From: Enterovibrio qingdaonensis
Lineage (GTDB): Bacteria > Pseudomonadota > Gammaproteobacteria > Enterobacterales > Vibrionaceae
Length of the DNA stretch: 64,000 bases
Assembly (NCBI RefSeq): GCF_028683135.1
Contig: NZ_JAJUBB010000021.1
Coordinates: 20,309-84,308 of the forward strand
Direction: 5' to 3'
Shown here: positions 8,945 to 18,102 of the stretch, piece by piece
Layout of the letters: each line of letters opens with the position of its first letter
Numbering within the stretch: the first letter of the stretch is position 1
Program-made: the position numbers and the translations under genes
The notes under the pieces: generated by a model
The model's input: the letters and a program-made list of their open reading frames with translations, nothing else
Database searches by the model: none
What the model was told of the DNA's origin: nothing

Positions 8945-9271
8945 TTAACAAACTGTCTTTAAGGAAAGGTCACTTAATAAGACATGCATCTTCTTATCAG
9001 GAAAACCAATCTGTAATTTGTGATCCTTATTACAAAACATCAAATGACTACATATTTAATTTGACTTAAATTCCATCATGAACAAAAACTAACCCCAGCG
9101 TTGTTCATTCTTTGTCGCCATTTCTATTTATACATAGAAGTGACGCATTTCGCGGTAATCGACAAAGAAGAGTACTTTTACTTTCGTTTTATTTTCTATT
9201 GTCGGTTACTTTTCAATTGCTTTTTGCTCTCACGCTTTGACGGAGAGCTAAATGGCAGAGAGGTAACATAG
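8945..9271 (+). promoter_or_regulatory. Upstream region of the lyase gene with a long inverted repeat
   Basis: This 327-bp stretch has no gene. A perfect 10-bp inverted repeat, TTCTTTGTCG (9108-9117) and CGACAAAGAA (9160-9169), flanks 42 bp that contain a smaller dyad (TCTAT...ATAGA). It could be an operator or a leader-RNA stem in front of the lyase/GH105 operon. There is no T run, so it is not an obvious terminator. Confidence 0.35.
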
Positions 9272-11668
9272 ATGCTCCCCTCAACACGACAAATCCATTT
9301 CCACTCAACGAGATGGCTCAGTGCATTGGTTACGCTTATTGCATCAACTAGCATAAGTGCAGGACCTGTAAACACCGATTACGACTTCATTGCGAGTGAA
9401 GACGGTACTTACATCTGGTATATCGATGAAAGAGCACGAATCAACAATGGTGTCTTATACACTTCCTACGTAAAAATCGATGGCCACACCGGCTTGTCAA
9501 CACTCAACCTTGAATCGGGTTCAAGGATTGGTGATGACATAGACCTAAGCAGCTTCCAGCAGGCTGACGATCATAACAACGCGGCTATTTTACCCCTGAA
9601 AAACGGTAAAATGATGTCTCTCTACACCCTGCATGACGCGCGTCGTACCCAGTATTATCGTGTTTCCAACACGCCCCTTCCTTTGACGTTAGAAGATTGG
9701 GGAGAGGAAAAAACCTACCCGATTCCAAGCAGTGCAACCTACAACAACGCGTACCAACTGTCGGCAGAAAACAACCGCGTCTACAACTTCTTTCGTGTCG
9801 GCGCACGTGACCCTTACTACGTCACCTTTGACAGCAATGGCGAAAACCCGAGTGAAGCGAAACACTTTATTCAAAATGGCACACAATGGTGGGACCGGGC
9901 GTACGCCAAATATGCGTCTAACGGCGTAGATCGTATTGATGTTTTCTTTACTGATGGGCACCCGACAGTCAGCCGCACCAGCCTCTACCATATGTATATC
10001 AAGGGCGGTAACGTCTATAAAAGCGACAACACGCGAATAGGCAGCCTTCAGGATGCCCCCTTCGGAAAAAACGATGCTACTTTCGTGTACCAATACGGCG
10101 AAGATGGTACGTCACGACGGCCGTGGAATCATGAAATGCGCTATGGGTCAGACGGCATCCCTGTGCTGTTCTATAGCCACCAGCTCGATGAAAACACGAT
10201 CGATTATTATACAGCCATTTGGGATAGCACTAGCGGTAGTTGGATTAAAAAGTGGGTGGCAGATGCGGGAGATGCTCTCATTCGAGCCCCAATGTACGCA
10301 CCAGATGGTACAAAATACGGCGGCACTCAGAATGACTATGCCGGCGGAATCACCCTAAATCCATACAATTTAAACGAAATTTTCATTTCGGCTAACGTTG
10401 ACCCGCGCAATGGTCAGGAAACCACCAACTATGAGATTTACAAAGGAACCACAACCAACAACGGTGATTCCTATCAGTGGGAGGCGGTAACGTCCGATTC
10501 ACCGGATAACAATTACCGCCCCTTTGTTCCATTTGGTGCGAACAAACCCAGTGAGCAAGTCGTCGTATGGTTTACCGGAAAGTATGAGCAATTTACCAAC
10601 GGGTACAGGAACTTACAAAGTACGGGCGAACCGTATTTCTTCAAAGGGTATGACAGCAAGGTCGTAGGGAAGTATATCAACCGAAACGCCAGCTATCTCG
10701 CCAGTACTTGTCAAGCTGTTACCATCACACCAAATGCTTCCAATACCACTGGCTATGGTGGCAATCAGGATCAAGGTTCTGCTTCATTCGACAACAATGG
10801 TATTACAGTCTCTGGAAATGGCTGGAAAGCCGTCGATATTGATTATCGGGTCACACCAAACACTACGCTTTCATTTGAATTTAAGTCTGAGACTCAAGGT
10901 GAAGAGCATGCAATCGGACTGGATAACAACCTAGCACTTAGTAACGGCAAACGCATCAGACTGTACGGCACCCAAAAAGATGCAGGCATCGAAGGGCGTT
11001 TTGACACCTACCACAGTGATGGTGGCTTTGAACGTTTTATTACGCCAATAGGAAAATTCATCGCTAATTCGCCTTACTCCGCCGGCCATCTCGTTGTAAA
11101 TGCAGATGATGATGCGAACGCTACAGGTACCTCCACCTTCCGCAATATTTCCCTGTTTGAAGACCATAGTGAAATCTACTTTAGCCGAAACCAAGTCGAT
11201 AACTATGACGCTAACCAAGGAGATGGTGGCACGTTTGATGTTACACCTGATGGCAGTACCTTGACCCTCACTGACAATGGTTGGCGCGTGGTCGAATTAC
11301 CCTATGACATTACGCCCAGCACCGTGCTTACCTTTGATTTTAAGAGCACCCGTCTTGGCGAGTTCCATGGAATTGCGATGGATGGTGATAGCTCTCTCAA
11401 CAACGGGGAAACCCGTTTTGCGCTATATGGCACGCAAGCTGATCCATCCTCAAATGAGAATTACAAAACCTACGGCGGTAGCGGGGAATTCCAACATTTC
11501 ACCATCCCAGTAGGGCAGCACGCTGCAAGTGGGCGAACGAACTATCTCGTGTTTATTGCCGACCATGACGGCGGCACAAAGAACGGCGAGTCGATATTTC
11601 GCAACGTACGGGTGTTTGACGACACGAACGGTAACTTAATTGATGATCGCTGCGACCCGGCACTTTGA
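9272..11668 (+). CDS. Secreted BNR-4 beta-propeller protein, probable ulvan-type polysaccharide lyase
   Basis: A 798-residue exported protein; the signal peptide ends near residue 30 (STSISAG). Residues 35-485 are a BNR-4-type propeller with repeated Trp/Tyr-rich strands. H101 (DDHNNAA) and H121 (YTLHD) lie 20 residues apart, as do the active-site histidines I recall for PL24/PL25 ulvan lyases; GGITLNPYNLNEIF is also typical of the BNR-4 group. Residues of about 500-640 and 650-790 are two copies of one beta-rich module (GNGWKAVDIDYRVTPNTTLS versus DNGWRVVELPYDITPSTVLT), probably carbohydrate-binding. The next gene, 52 bp on, is a GH105 hydrolase, the usual partner for removing the unsaturated uronate a lyase leaves. 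The exact polysaccharide is inferred; another uronic-acid polymer is possible. Confidence 0.62.
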   Translation: MLPSTRQIHFHSTRWLSALVTLIASTSISAGPVNTDYDFIASEDGTYIWYIDERARINNGVLYTSYVKIDGHTGLSTLNLESGSRIGDDIDLSSFQQADDHNNAAILPLKNGKMMSLYTLHDARRTQYYRVSNTPLPLTLEDWGEEKTYPIPSSATYNNAYQLSAENNRVYNFFRVGARDPYYVTFDSNGENPSEAKHFIQNGTQWWDRAYAKYASNGVDRIDVFFTDGHPTVSRTSLYHMYIKGGNVYKSDNTRIGSLQDAPFGKNDATFVYQYGEDGTSRRPWNHEMRYGSDGIPVLFYSHQLDENTIDYYTAIWDSTSGSWIKKWVADAGDALIRAPMYAPDGTKYGGTQNDYAGGITLNPYNLNEIFISANVDPRNGQETTNYEIYKGTTTNNGDSYQWEAVTSDSPDNNYRPFVPFGANKPSEQVVVWFTGKYEQFTNGYRNLQSTGEPYFFKGYDSKVVGKYINRNASYLASTCQAVTITPNASNTTGYGGNQDQGSASFDNNGITVSGNGWKAVDIDYRVTPNTTLSFEFKSETQGEEHAIGLDNNLALSNGKRIRLYGTQKDAGIEGRFDTYHSDGGFERFITPIGKFIANSPYSAGHLVVNADDDANATGTSTFRNISLFEDHSEIYFSRNQVDNYDANQGDGGTFDVTPDGSTLTLTDNGWRVVELPYDITPSTVLTFDFKSTRLGEFHGIAMDGDSSLNNGETRFALYGTQADPSSNENYKTYGGSGEFQHFTIPVGQHAASGRTNYLVFIADHDGGTKNGESIFRNVRVFDDTNGNLIDDRCDPAL

Positions 11669-11720
11669 TGGAACAGGGCCTGATTGCTGTTCAAGGCTCA
11701 GGCCCAAAGAGGATTAAAAT

Positions 11721-14057
11721 ATGGAAAGATCACTGATGGCACGTAGCGTTATCTGCGGACTTATGATGCTAGGGTGCACAACGGTTACACCCGTCGACGC
11801 GTATGAGTTTACACCCAATGACATGTTAGCAACCTCGCAGTTAGCTCATGACTACTGGGTTGATAATGGCTTTTACAACAGCCAATACACACCCAATACC
11901 AACTGGATTTACGGTGCCTACCACATTGGTGAGTTTGAATACGCCAAACTCACGGGCAATGGTAAAGCGTGGGACAATACCTTGAATTGGGCGAGAACAT
12001 TCTCTTACGAACCTCATGGCTCATGTGCCACGACCAACGCCGATCACCAAGCTGCCGGCCAAGTATTTTTCGAGCTGGCACCGATGGTAAATGAGCCAGC
12101 GGGCACACTGGACTGTCTAAAACAAAGCATATCGACCGTCGTCGACTCTACGTATACCCGCTATTGGTCATGGGCAGATACGCTATATATGGCACCCGCG
12201 GTTTGGCCGTTAATGGCCGATACATTATCCAGCCAAACTGACAAAAATGCGGTATACGAATCCTTGTATACGCAATTTAGCAGTGCCTATAACAGCTTGT
12301 GGAATGAAGAATACGATCTCTGGGCTCGAGACTCTCGCTATGTTTACCCTAACAACCCGAGCCCTGATGGCAGCCCAATGTTTTGGTCGCGAGGAAATGG
12401 CTGGGTGTTTGGTGGTATTGCGAGGCTTCTCGATCGATTACCCGAGAATGCACCGCACTACGATGTTTACCGCACTAACTTCGTCAAAATGGCCACGGCG
12501 TTAAAGAACAGCCAACAAGCCGATGGTTTTTGGGGGGCTGATCTCCTAGAGCCACACCATATCGATGCTCCCGAGTCGAGTGGTACCACCTTCTTTGTAT
12601 ACGGAATGGCGATTGGTGTCCGCCTGGGGATCCTTGACCGCGACACCTTTATGCCCGTCATCAAGAAAGGTTGGCTTGCGCTCGCCAATACAGCGTTTCA
12701 AGATTCGGGCCGTCTAGGTTGGGCGCAAGGTGTTGCTCACGAACCCTATATGTCTTACGCACGAGCCAGTTCAAGTCAACCTTACACCGTCGGCAGCTAT
12801 CTCGCTGCAGCATCGGAGATTTATCATTTACTTGCTGATAGTAATGTGGCGTTAAATAAACCCGTGACCTGTTCAAAAGAACCGCAACCCACGCAAGCAC
12901 CTTGTGAAAATGCGGTTGATGGAAGCGTTTCTGGCTATAACCGCTGGGCTTCAGACGAGATGCCTGCATGGATTGAAATTGATCTTGGTGAGCTAACCCG
13001 TCTGTCTGCATTTCGCGGAACCTTCTTTTTCGACCGAGACTACCAATACACCGTTGACGTAAAAGTTGATGCTGGGAGCCAGTACGAAACAGTCATTGAT
13101 AAACGCGACAATACGGATGGCCGCCCGAGTCTTCTTGCATTCCCAAACAATACTGTTGGTCGCTATGTTCGAATTAACATTCAAGATGCGACGAGCTATC
13201 ACGGCAGATGGGCGACGGTGAGAGAGGTGGAAGTCTTCGGAAAACCCGCGAACTTGGAAAGCATTGCCCTTAATCAAGCTGTCAATTGTAGCGATGAGCC
13301 TCAACCGCAGTACCATTGTGGAAAGGCCGTTGATGGAAGAACAGGCTCGCAAGATCGTTGGTCTGCCATGACATTCCCGCAATCGATAGAAGTCGATTTA
13401 GGCAATTTACATACACTAAATGGCTACGCGCTAAGTGCTCTTCATGATCGTCAGTACAACTACCGTATTGAAACCAAGCCAACCCAGTCTTCTCCCTATC
13501 AAACGGTTGTGGAGAAGACAGCAGGTGATGGTACAGGGAGACACCAATCACTGCCTCCGATTGTTGCTCAGTATGCTCGACTCACTGTGACAGGCATCGC
13601 TGACAATTCCACTAACTGGGTCAGCCTGCGTGAATGGGATTTGTATGGCCGAGACTACACACCAGCATTGATTCAACCTGCCTCTTTCCAATGCAGTGCC
13701 GAGCCCCAGCCACAATATGGTTGCGAAAACCTGTTTGATGGTAGCACCGCCTCTGGCGATCGTTGGTCGGCAGAAGGCTTGGCCTCTGTCGTGGTTGATT
13801 TTGGTTCGACAAGAGCGTTACGTTCTTACACGCTCCATACTTACCAAAACCGCAATTATGCATACAAGCTAGAAGCATTGAATGCCAGCGGTCAGTATGA
13901 ACGGGTGGATGAGCGTTCAATTACCACGACTGAGCCTGGAACGAACCAGATATTACCCAGTGCTATTTCAACGTCAAAGATCCGCCTGTCAGTAACAGAC
14001 ATTCCTGATCACCTCTTCCAATGGACAGGGTTAACAGAGTTATCTTTATATGAGTAA
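11721..14057 (+). CDS. Exported GH105 unsaturated glycuronyl hydrolase with three discoidin-like domains
   Basis: A 778-residue protein whose start has AGAGG upstream. The N terminus has a possible lipobox (MMLGC, Cys19), so it may be an outer-membrane lipoprotein. Residues 30-370 form an (alpha/alpha)6 barrel of the GH105/YteR type: D108 in TNADHQAAGQ and D153 in WSWADTLYMAP match the two catalytic aspartates, and WSRGNGWVFGG is a family signature. Three F5/8 type C-like domains follow (about 375-510, 515-645, 655-775), each opening with a Cys-x-x-Glu-Pro-Gln-Pro motif and containing an AVDG/LFDG and DRW pattern. The enzyme would release 5-keto-4-deoxyuronate from lyase products for the TRAP-KduI-KduD route. 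It is co-oriented with the lyase gene and probably in its operon. Confidence 0.85.
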   Translation: MERSLMARSVICGLMMLGCTTVTPVDAYEFTPNDMLATSQLAHDYWVDNGFYNSQYTPNTNWIYGAYHIGEFEYAKLTGNGKAWDNTLNWARTFSYEPHGSCATTNADHQAAGQVFFELAPMVNEPAGTLDCLKQSISTVVDSTYTRYWSWADTLYMAPAVWPLMADTLSSQTDKNAVYESLYTQFSSAYNSLWNEEYDLWARDSRYVYPNNPSPDGSPMFWSRGNGWVFGGIARLLDRLPENAPHYDVYRTNFVKMATALKNSQQADGFWGADLLEPHHIDAPESSGTTFFVYGMAIGVRLGILDRDTFMPVIKKGWLALANTAFQDSGRLGWAQGVAHEPYMSYARASSSQPYTVGSYLAAASEIYHLLADSNVALNKPVTCSKEPQPTQAPCENAVDGSVSGYNRWASDEMPAWIEIDLGELTRLSAFRGTFFFDRDYQYTVDVKVDAGSQYETVIDKRDNTDGRPSLLAFPNNTVGRYVRINIQDATSYHGRWATVREVEVFGKPANLESIALNQAVNCSDEPQPQYHCGKAVDGRTGSQDRWSAMTFPQSIEVDLGNLHTLNGYALSALHDRQYNYRIETKPTQSSPYQTVVEKTAGDGTGRHQSLPPIVAQYARLTVTGIADNSTNWVSLREWDLYGRDYTPALIQPASFQCSAEPQPQYGCENLFDGSTASGDRWSAEGLASVVVDFGSTRALRSYTLHTYQNRNYAYKLEALNASGQYERVDERSITTTEPGTNQILPSAISTSKIRLSVTDIPDHLFQWTGLTELSLYE

Positions 14058-14080
14058 TACATAATACTCAGCAGAAATAC

Positions 14081-14116
14081 GCCCAATAATACGCAATATT
14101 ATTGGGCATTTTCTTT
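14081..14116 (+). terminator. Terminator of the lyase-GH105 operon
   Basis: GCCCAATAAT pairs with ATTATTGGGC (one further A-T pair inside, 5-nt loop), followed by ATTTTCTTT. It is 23 bp after the GH105 stop codon. Confidence 0.8.
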
Positions 14117-14184
14117 AGGACATATAAATAAGAGGGAAAGTCACTACCGCTTAACTTACTTTGCACACAATTATAGGCGGTTAA

Positions 14185-15117
14185 TTATTGCGCGCCATTA
14201 TAATGCTGAACAATGTCTAGCTCTGACACAGTAGACGATGATTTTGAACCAAGAAAATACACACCATTTGCAGAATCGATATTATAGCTGTCAGGAATTA
14301 GATAATCGAACAGCATAATCCAAAAAAACAACACCTTGACAAGCTTTCCTAAATATTTTGACCGAAATAGCCCAGTAAAAAAACCCTCAAGAGCCCATAA
14401 TAATTGCGTTCCCGCACCTGAACATGCACCAGATTTAATCAACCTAAAGTGCCTGAATAAAAGTCGGTGGCCGCTCTCTGTATACCGTGTAAAGTCGTAC
14501 GCCCCCTCGTGAACTTGTTGTAAAAAGGGAGTTTCTGCATAAACAAATCCATCGTCCTTTAAAACACGATGCACTTCCTCAACCACACGATCTGGGTAAA
14601 ACACATGTTCCAATACCGCCTGAACAATCACAGCATCAAAGCTATCTTCTTTTAAAGGTATGCAATGGGCATCCGCCACAAATTGAACATTCGGCGAGGG
14701 GTAAATGTCAAAGGAGATTAATTCAATGCGGCTATCTGTATAGAATGGCTCCATGCCTTCACCGATTGTCCCACCTCCGACAATGAGCACTCTAGGTCTG
14801 TCCGATCTTTCAAAAAGCTGGGAAAGAAGTAAATCGACGTTTTTCCTTGTCACAAATGGTGGGGGGCAAACGAGGCGGCGTAGATTTTTCTTTATACCTG
14901 AGTAATGGGCTCTCGGAATCAATGAAAATTGAGTTGCCAATAACGCCTCTACATCCTGATCCTTGCTCTTGTCGCACAACAATATCGGAAGGTCCTGCTC
15001 CATATAGTAAGGAGTATCGCACTGCCCAGTCCAACCCTGCTTTTCGCTTGTATGCCTATCAACACGCTTTTGTGCGCAATTGATCAACTTTACAACATCT
15101 TTTTGGTCCAACAACAT
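14185..15117 (-). CDS. SAM-dependent methyltransferase (Methyltransf_11 type) with a C-terminal membrane-prone tail
   Basis: A protein of about 310 residues if started at the ATG at 15117 (MLLDQKDVV); a start at 15183 would add 22 residues. The core carries the glycine-rich motif VLIVGGGTIGEG, an acidic residue after strand 2 (ISFDIYP), the DAHCIPLKEDSFDAVI stretch and VLEHVFYPDRVVEEVHRVL, all typical of Methyltransf_11. The region before the core (about 40-90) is unassigned. A hydrophobic patch near residues 250-280 (VKVLFFWIMLFDYLI) may contact the membrane. The relatives I recognise sit in lipid or glycan modification, but the substrate is not visible. It stands alone, convergent with the GH105 gene, with AT-rich sequence upstream. 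Confidence 0.7.
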   Translation of the reverse strand: MLLDQKDVVKLINCAQKRVDRHTSEKQGWTGQCDTPYYMEQDLPILLCDKSKDQDVEALLATQFSLIPRAHYSGIKKNLRRLVCPPPFVTRKNVDLLLSQLFERSDRPRVLIVGGGTIGEGMEPFYTDSRIELISFDIYPSPNVQFVADAHCIPLKEDSFDAVIVQAVLEHVFYPDRVVEEVHRVLKDDGFVYAETPFLQQVHEGAYDFTRYTESGHRLLFRHFRLIKSGACSGAGTQLLWALEGFFTGLFRSKYLGKLVKVLFFWIMLFDYLIPDSYNIDSANGVYFLGSKSSSTVSELDIVQHYNGAQ

Positions 15118-15582
15118 TGTCGTCCCCAACCTTTCGATGTGCCCATAAATAGCCACTTCAGTTAAACAATGACTACAGCACAAAAATTACTCGTATTCTT
15201 TTCACCATATACTTTTATTATGCCCAATTCTACAATCGCACTGTGATTAGTAAAAAAATAAAACTTAAAGATGAATTAAATAAATATTATGCATGAGCAT
15301 TTAGCCATTTAATGACTATCACCTTATGAAAAGGTAAAAAGTTACGGTTACGGAATCAAATGACAATTACTGACCAAACAATGACGCTAACATGACAACA
15401 ACAAACCCTAAAGATAACAGAGGAAGTTACATCCAAAAATAGAGACAATAAATTCCACTTAATGACAAATAAGTTTACATAAGATGCAAGCTGACATCAT
15501 CATTTAATTATTATCAATACACAGTAAATAAGAAAATAAGAAAATAAGAAAATAAGAAAATACTTATATTAGATCGTAATAC
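15118..15582. other. AT-rich intergenic region
   Basis: About 465 bp of strongly AT-rich sequence without a supportable gene. It probably contains the promoter of the leftward methyltransferase gene and the 3' end of the astE-like transcript. Its only clear structure is the tandem octanucleotide repeat listed separately. Confidence 0.5.
15529..15560. repeat. Four tandem copies of TAAGAAAA
   Basis: Four perfect 8-bp units (32 bp) lie just downstream of the astE-like gene's stop codon. Such short direct repeats are prone to slippage. No coding effect is expected at this site. Confidence 0.85.
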
Positions 15583-16593
15583 TTAATCCACAACCATATA
15601 AAACAGGCAATCTGATAAAGCGATGGCGTGCTTGGTTGTGATCATAAAAAGTTTAGCAGGGTGTTTTAGACGTAATTCGCCATCTTGCTCATAAAATAGT
15701 GCAGAAATGGGGTATTTCCCTTCCCCATCATTGGTGGTCATGGCATCAAGTCCTTTCGTTCCTAACCAACCAATTTGGCTATCCGCAGCCATCCATCCGA
15801 AATTGTGACGGTCAATATCTGGAGGCAGTGTCAGATCTGACTCTTCAACAAAACGATCGTGGTAACACAGTGACAGATCTGGCTTCAGTTGTACCCTTAC
15901 AGGGTGATAAAGGCGCTCCACCGGCCAAAATCCCGTATGATTGAAAAACAGGTCCTCAGCCGACATAAAATGATGTAATCCATTCTTCGCAACTTCAACA
16001 GAGTTATGATCTTTTACACCACCACACTCAACGGTAACCATGGGGCTAGCATCACTGGTCTGCTCCATCAACGCCCCCAATCGAACGCTGGTACATAACA
16101 TGCGTTCTGTAAACAAAGATGCAATTTGCTGATGTTTCTCATCATCATTGATGGACACAGCAAACGCAGGGCTTGTTCCTGATGTGTTATGGATATCAAC
16201 GACCGCTTCTGGCTTAAGAGCATTGATTCGGGCAAGCAATTCGGCTGCAAGTGCATAACTAGGATCCGAGCCTGTCTTACCAAAGCATCGGTTCATATCA
16301 GGTTTGTGTTCTAAGTGACGAGTCGTAAATGGTGCCCCATGCAAAGACGCTTCAATATTGACGATGCAGAAATGAACCGTTACCGCACAGACAGGCGGGT
16401 TTTGGACAAAATGCCAAAACGCTTCCACGCCAGACTGCTCATTACCATGAAGTAACGTCACCACTACGCGATGTCGGTTAACGTCTTTGCCGGGCAAGGT
16501 CAGCCATACTGGGCCCGGCATCGCATTTAGCCATGAGACCAAACCTTGTTTATGTTCTTCTTCTGTTGGCCATGGCACATCATGTAGCGTCAT
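15583..16593 (-). CDS. Succinylglutamate desuccinylase/aspartoacylase-family deacylase (AstE-like)
   Basis: A 336-residue M14-like zinc hydrolase. The start at 16593 has GGGAG five bases upstream. The HGNE zinc motif (VVTLLHGNEQSG) is clear. DMNRCFG, VVDIHNTSG (third zinc ligand His) and a later VECGGVKD with the catalytic-type Glu match AstE. True AstE removes succinate from N-succinylglutamate in arginine catabolism, but no astA, astB, astC or astD is nearby. Instead the gene lies 39 bp after a GCS2-family ligase, so it may act on an amide or peptide made by that ligase. It is therefore safer to call it AstE-like than AstE. Confidence 0.75.
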   Translation of the reverse strand: MTLHDVPWPTEEEHKQGLVSWLNAMPGPVWLTLPGKDVNRHRVVVTLLHGNEQSGVEAFWHFVQNPPVCAVTVHFCIVNIEASLHGAPFTTRHLEHKPDMNRCFGKTGSDPSYALAAELLARINALKPEAVVDIHNTSGTSPAFAVSINDDEKHQQIASLFTERMLCTSVRLGALMEQTSDASPMVTVECGGVKDHNSVEVAKNGLHHFMSAEDLFFNHTGFWPVERLYHPVRVQLKPDLSLCYHDRFVEESDLTLPPDIDRHNFGWMAADSQIGWLGTKGLDAMTTNDGEGKYPISALFYEQDGELRLKHPAKLFMITTKHAIALSDCLFYMVVD

Positions 16594-16632
16594 TAGAACT
16601 CCCTGAAAAATAAAACGGTCTTATTTACTCCA

Positions 16633-18102
16633 TCACAAAGTGGGCCATTGTGAAACCGGTGCACCTGATAAATATTGTTTTTGATACAGTCCGAACATGC
16701 GGCTCAATGCTTCTCTGGCATCGTATTTACGTTCCAGTTCGATAAGAGTATTGAGCTGCCAACTCGCCCCGTTTTGGCGTTTTGCCAAACGGTGCTCAAT
16801 GACAACCATCAACATGTCTGCTTCCTGACGAGACACGCCCAGTTGCACCAAGGAATCCGCGACGCCCGGTAGCAGTTTCGCCAACACGTCAACGAGGGGA
16901 TACTCTTGCAGCGTACCATTTGATGACTCCCAAAGAATATTGGCATTCACACCATACTGAGCAGCACGATAGAAATTGTATTTCGCAAACTCAAAAGGCA
17001 ACAAATCCATTAACCGATCTAAATCATTCCGTATATGATGCGCAATCCCGATACATAACGCCGCGTTGGCAACCATATCAATGGTTGTTGGCCCTGCTGG
17101 CAAACTTCTTAGCTCCACGCGTAAATGCCCGCCATCGGCATCATCATAAACGGCTCGGTTCCAACTCCATATGGTACTTTGGTGCAGCCTTAGCGCATCC
17201 AAAATGGGACCGCTGTTTTCTTTGGGCTCTCTTTCGGTAACATCTGGCAGTAAAACAGGCTGCAAACTGACACCCTGTCTGAACAGCTCCAAAGCACTTT
17301 TACGCACATACCCTTTCCCATAGGATACCCGCGCCGGAATATGCCAGTTCATCCCACATGCATTTCGGCTATCAATAGATTGTTTAAACAAGGGGACACG
17401 CGTTTCATGCCAAAGCTTGCGCTCTAGAAAGACCGGTGAATTCGCCCCTATGGCTAGCGTGAAAATGGATGCTAGTTGTATACCGTTGTACCACATTGCA
17501 AATTCATCAGGCTTAACCCGGTAATGCACTTGAAAGGAGGTGTTTGCCCCTTCCAACGTCAGGTCATCAGCATCGACTTCTAGACTCTCTGCACCGTGAA
17601 TACGAATGTGAAATGGACCACCTCTAGACTCACACAGAATATCCGTGAGTGCATGGTACCGAGGTAAATCGGTCATTGATGACAAGCCAAAATCACCTTG
17701 TCGCAAGGTCGGTAAAATCCCAATCGGAGTAACATCTACCCCCATGGTCGACGCTAGCGTTTGGAGCGATAACAAACGATCGTCCATATGCTGCTTTAAG
17801 AAGGTAAAAGGCGCCCCCTGAAAGCGCGTGTACGGGCAATTGTATTCGACGTTAAATCGATTGATTTCGGCGGTCATCAAGGGGTCAGCAGCTTTGTCTA
17901 AAAGCTCGAGATTACAATGTGAAGGTCGGTGATCTTTATCGGTCAAATAGAGCTCTAATTCAGCACCTAACGTACACTCACCCACTCCCCATCCTGGCGT
18001 CGAGATAAGTGTCTCAAGCTGCTCTAACTCTTGTTTCAGTTGATTGGCGAATAACACGTGATCGCTTGCACTGAACGAGGTTTTATTAACATTCTGTCCC
18101 AT
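16633..18102 (-). CDS. Glutamate-cysteine ligase-like protein (GCS2 / carboxylate-amine ligase family)
   Basis: A 489-residue protein starting at the ATG at 18102 with GAGG eight bases upstream. GCS2 features include the early Glu cluster LGAELELYL, NVEYNCPYTRF, the FHIRIHGAES strand, the TSFQVHYRV region and LRVELRSLPAGPT near residue 340. The family forms gamma-glutamyl or other carboxylate-amine bonds using ATP. It is distinct from GshA of E. coli, and the acceptor is not readable from the sequence. The tight pairing with an AstE-like amidohydrolase downstream (39 bp) suggests a make-and-break or salvage pair for a glutamyl or acyl-amino-acid compound. Confidence 0.75.
   Translation of the reverse strand: MGQNVNKTSFSASDHVLFANQLKQELEQLETLISTPGWGVGECTLGAELELYLTDKDHRPSHCNLELLDKAADPLMTAEINRFNVEYNCPYTRFQGAPFTFLKQHMDDRLLSLQTLASTMGVDVTPIGILPTLRQGDFGLSSMTDLPRYHALTDILCESRGGPFHIRIHGAESLEVDADDLTLEGANTSFQVHYRVKPDEFAMWYNGIQLASIFTLAIGANSPVFLERKLWHETRVPLFKQSIDSRNACGMNWHIPARVSYGKGYVRKSALELFRQGVSLQPVLLPDVTEREPKENSGPILDALRLHQSTIWSWNRAVYDDADGGHLRVELRSLPAGPTTIDMVANAALCIGIAHHIRNDLDRLMDLLPFEFAKYNFYRAAQYGVNANILWESSNGTLQEYPLVDVLAKLLPGVADSLVQLGVSRQEADMLMVVIEHRLAKRQNGASWQLNTLIELERKYDAREALSRMFGLYQKQYLSGAPVSQWPTL

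Noticed and set aside
15529..15560. Phase-variation signal from the TAAGAAAA repeats
   Set aside because: The repeat is intergenic and downstream of the nearest gene, so it has no evident coding or promoter effect.
15583..16593. Calling this gene astE of the arginine succinyltransferase pathway
   Set aside because: No other ast genes are adjacent, and the ligase partner indicates another substrate.
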